Shown here: one piece after another, positions 5,020 to 5,643 of the stretch | Position numbering within the stretch: position 1 is the stretch's first letter | Layout: each line of letters opens with the position of its first letter | The notes under the pieces: model-generated | What the model was told of the DNA's origin: nothing | Seen by the model: the letters and a program-made list of their open reading frames with translations, nothing else | Database searches by the model: none | NCBI GenBank assembly: GCA_040004415.1 | Contig: JBDUAY010000389.1 | Span: 1 to 5,643, forward strand | Source of the DNA: JACMLD01 sp040004415 | Lineage (GTDB): Bacteria; Bacteroidota; Bacteroidia; Chitinophagales; Chitinophagaceae | Direction: 5' to 3' | DNA: 5,643 nucleotides | Program-made: the position numbers and the translations under genes

Positions 5020-5643
5020 TTAATCCACCATCTTGCTGATTAATTCTTTCATCAATTTATAAGCAAGCATCGCAGTCACGTTATTGATATCCCGTATAGG
5101 GTTGTATTCAACAAGGTCTGCACCAATAACCGCAACATTTATCTGCTGTATAATGTGTAATAGTTCCCGCGTAGTCAATCCACCGGGCTCATGATGTGAA
5201 ACGCCTGGTGCAAATGCAGGATCCAGCACATCCATATCTAAAGAAATATATAAGGGTGATGAAAGCCTGCTGATAAAATCATAACTAAAATCTTTCATCT
5301 CAATAATTGTAACGCCGAATTTTTTAGCTTGCTCTTTTTGATGCGTGGTAAGTGTGCGCAGGCCCACCTGCGTCAACGATTGCACTTTACCCTGCTCCAT
5401 TATTCGCGCAAACGGAGACGCATGTGAAAATGGATTGTTGTCGAAATTGTCATACAAATCCCCGTGCGCATCGAGGTGAAGAACATGAAGGTTTGTATAC
5501 TTGTTTGTAAATGCATCTATTATTGGGTAGCTGACAGAATGGTCTCCGCCAAGCGAGATGGTTTTATGATCATTTATCAGTAACCCATTAATGGCTTTCT
5601 TAATCGTATCAAATGCTTTTTCAGATCTTATATCATCAAATAA
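5020..5643 (-). CDS. Arginase/agmatinase-family ureohydrolase, C-terminal 207 residues (partial)
   Basis: The frame is open from the right edge of the window to the TAA at 5020, giving the last 207 residues; roughly the first 80-100 lie outside. The family's three manganese-binding signatures are all present: GGDHS at fragment residues 32-36, DAHGD at 58-62 (continuing LYDNFD), and SLDMDVLDPAFAPG at about 135-148 with the two Asp at 136 and 138. HEPGGLTTREL and GADLVEYNP, with the late conserved Glu near 179, follow. These enzymes hydrolyse guanidinium groups with a binuclear Mn centre, releasing urea from arginine or agmatine or formamide from formiminoglutamate. FSHASPFARIM resembles the agmatinase 'SHG.PFR' loop, while VEYNP is arginase-like, so the substrate is left open. 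The AraC remnant follows after 29 bases. Residues around the active site are intact. Confidence 0.93.
   Translation of the reverse strand, partial: LFDDIRSEKAFDTIKKAINGLLINDHKTISLGGDHSVSYPIIDAFTNKYTNLHVLHLDAHGDLYDNFDNNPFSHASPFARIMEQGKVQSLTQVGLRTLTTHQKEQAKKFGVTIIEMKDFSYDFISRLSSPLYISLDMDVLDPAFAPGVSHHEPGGLTTRELLHIIQQINVAVIGADLVEYNPIRDINNVTAMLAYKLMKELISKMVD

Noticed and set aside
1..5643. CRISPR array, tRNA, rRNA, insertion sequence or phage module.
   Set aside because: I found no spaced direct repeats, no tRNA-like cloverleaf, no terminal inverted repeats with a transposase and no phage proteins on either strand.

Overview
The window looks like a stretch of chromosome from a member of the Bacteroidota, most likely near the Chitinophagaceae/Sphingobacteriia. 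The reasons are a low-to-moderate GC content, genes with weak or no Shine-Dalgarno sequences, a Bacteroidota-type -7 element (TAnnTTTG), the remnant of a SusC/TonB-type receptor with its carboxypeptidase-regulatory-like domain, and protein families common in that group. This placement is inference from style and not from a marker gene.

Left part (1-1690): a plus-strand TfoX N-terminal-domain protein is followed by a gene-poor 396-base stretch. That stretch holds a start-less 54-codon minus-strand frame that looks like the 3' end of a lost gene. Next is a complete minus-strand aldo/keto reductase of the YdhF type with all four catalytic residues.

Middle part (1691-3887), plus strand: the most interesting stretch. 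A Bacteroidota -7 element runs straight into a perfect 19-base palindrome. Just downstream is a 34-codon ORF ending in a cysteine cluster (Cys24, Cys29-31), and then a TonB-receptor N-terminus broken by an in-frame TAA and cut off after its first domain. This resembles a cysteine-sensing leader and operator in front of a decayed transporter gene. Three intact genes follow: an 86-residue protein of unknown function, an exported single-domain rhodanese, and a LysE/RhtB-type membrane exporter.

Right part (3937-5643), minus strand: a DUF502 membrane protein, an AraC-type DNA-binding protein pseudogene (one frameshift in a homopolymer plus a replaced C-terminus), and the C-terminal two thirds of an arginase/agmatinase-family ureohydrolase that runs off the right edge.

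Overall this is an ordinary housekeeping and accessory stretch with unusual gene decay: three remnants in 5.6 kb. I see no complete new multi-gene system. The cysteine-rich leader with its palindrome is the best candidate for an undescribed regulatory element, and the nearby exported rhodanese gives a loose sulfur theme.
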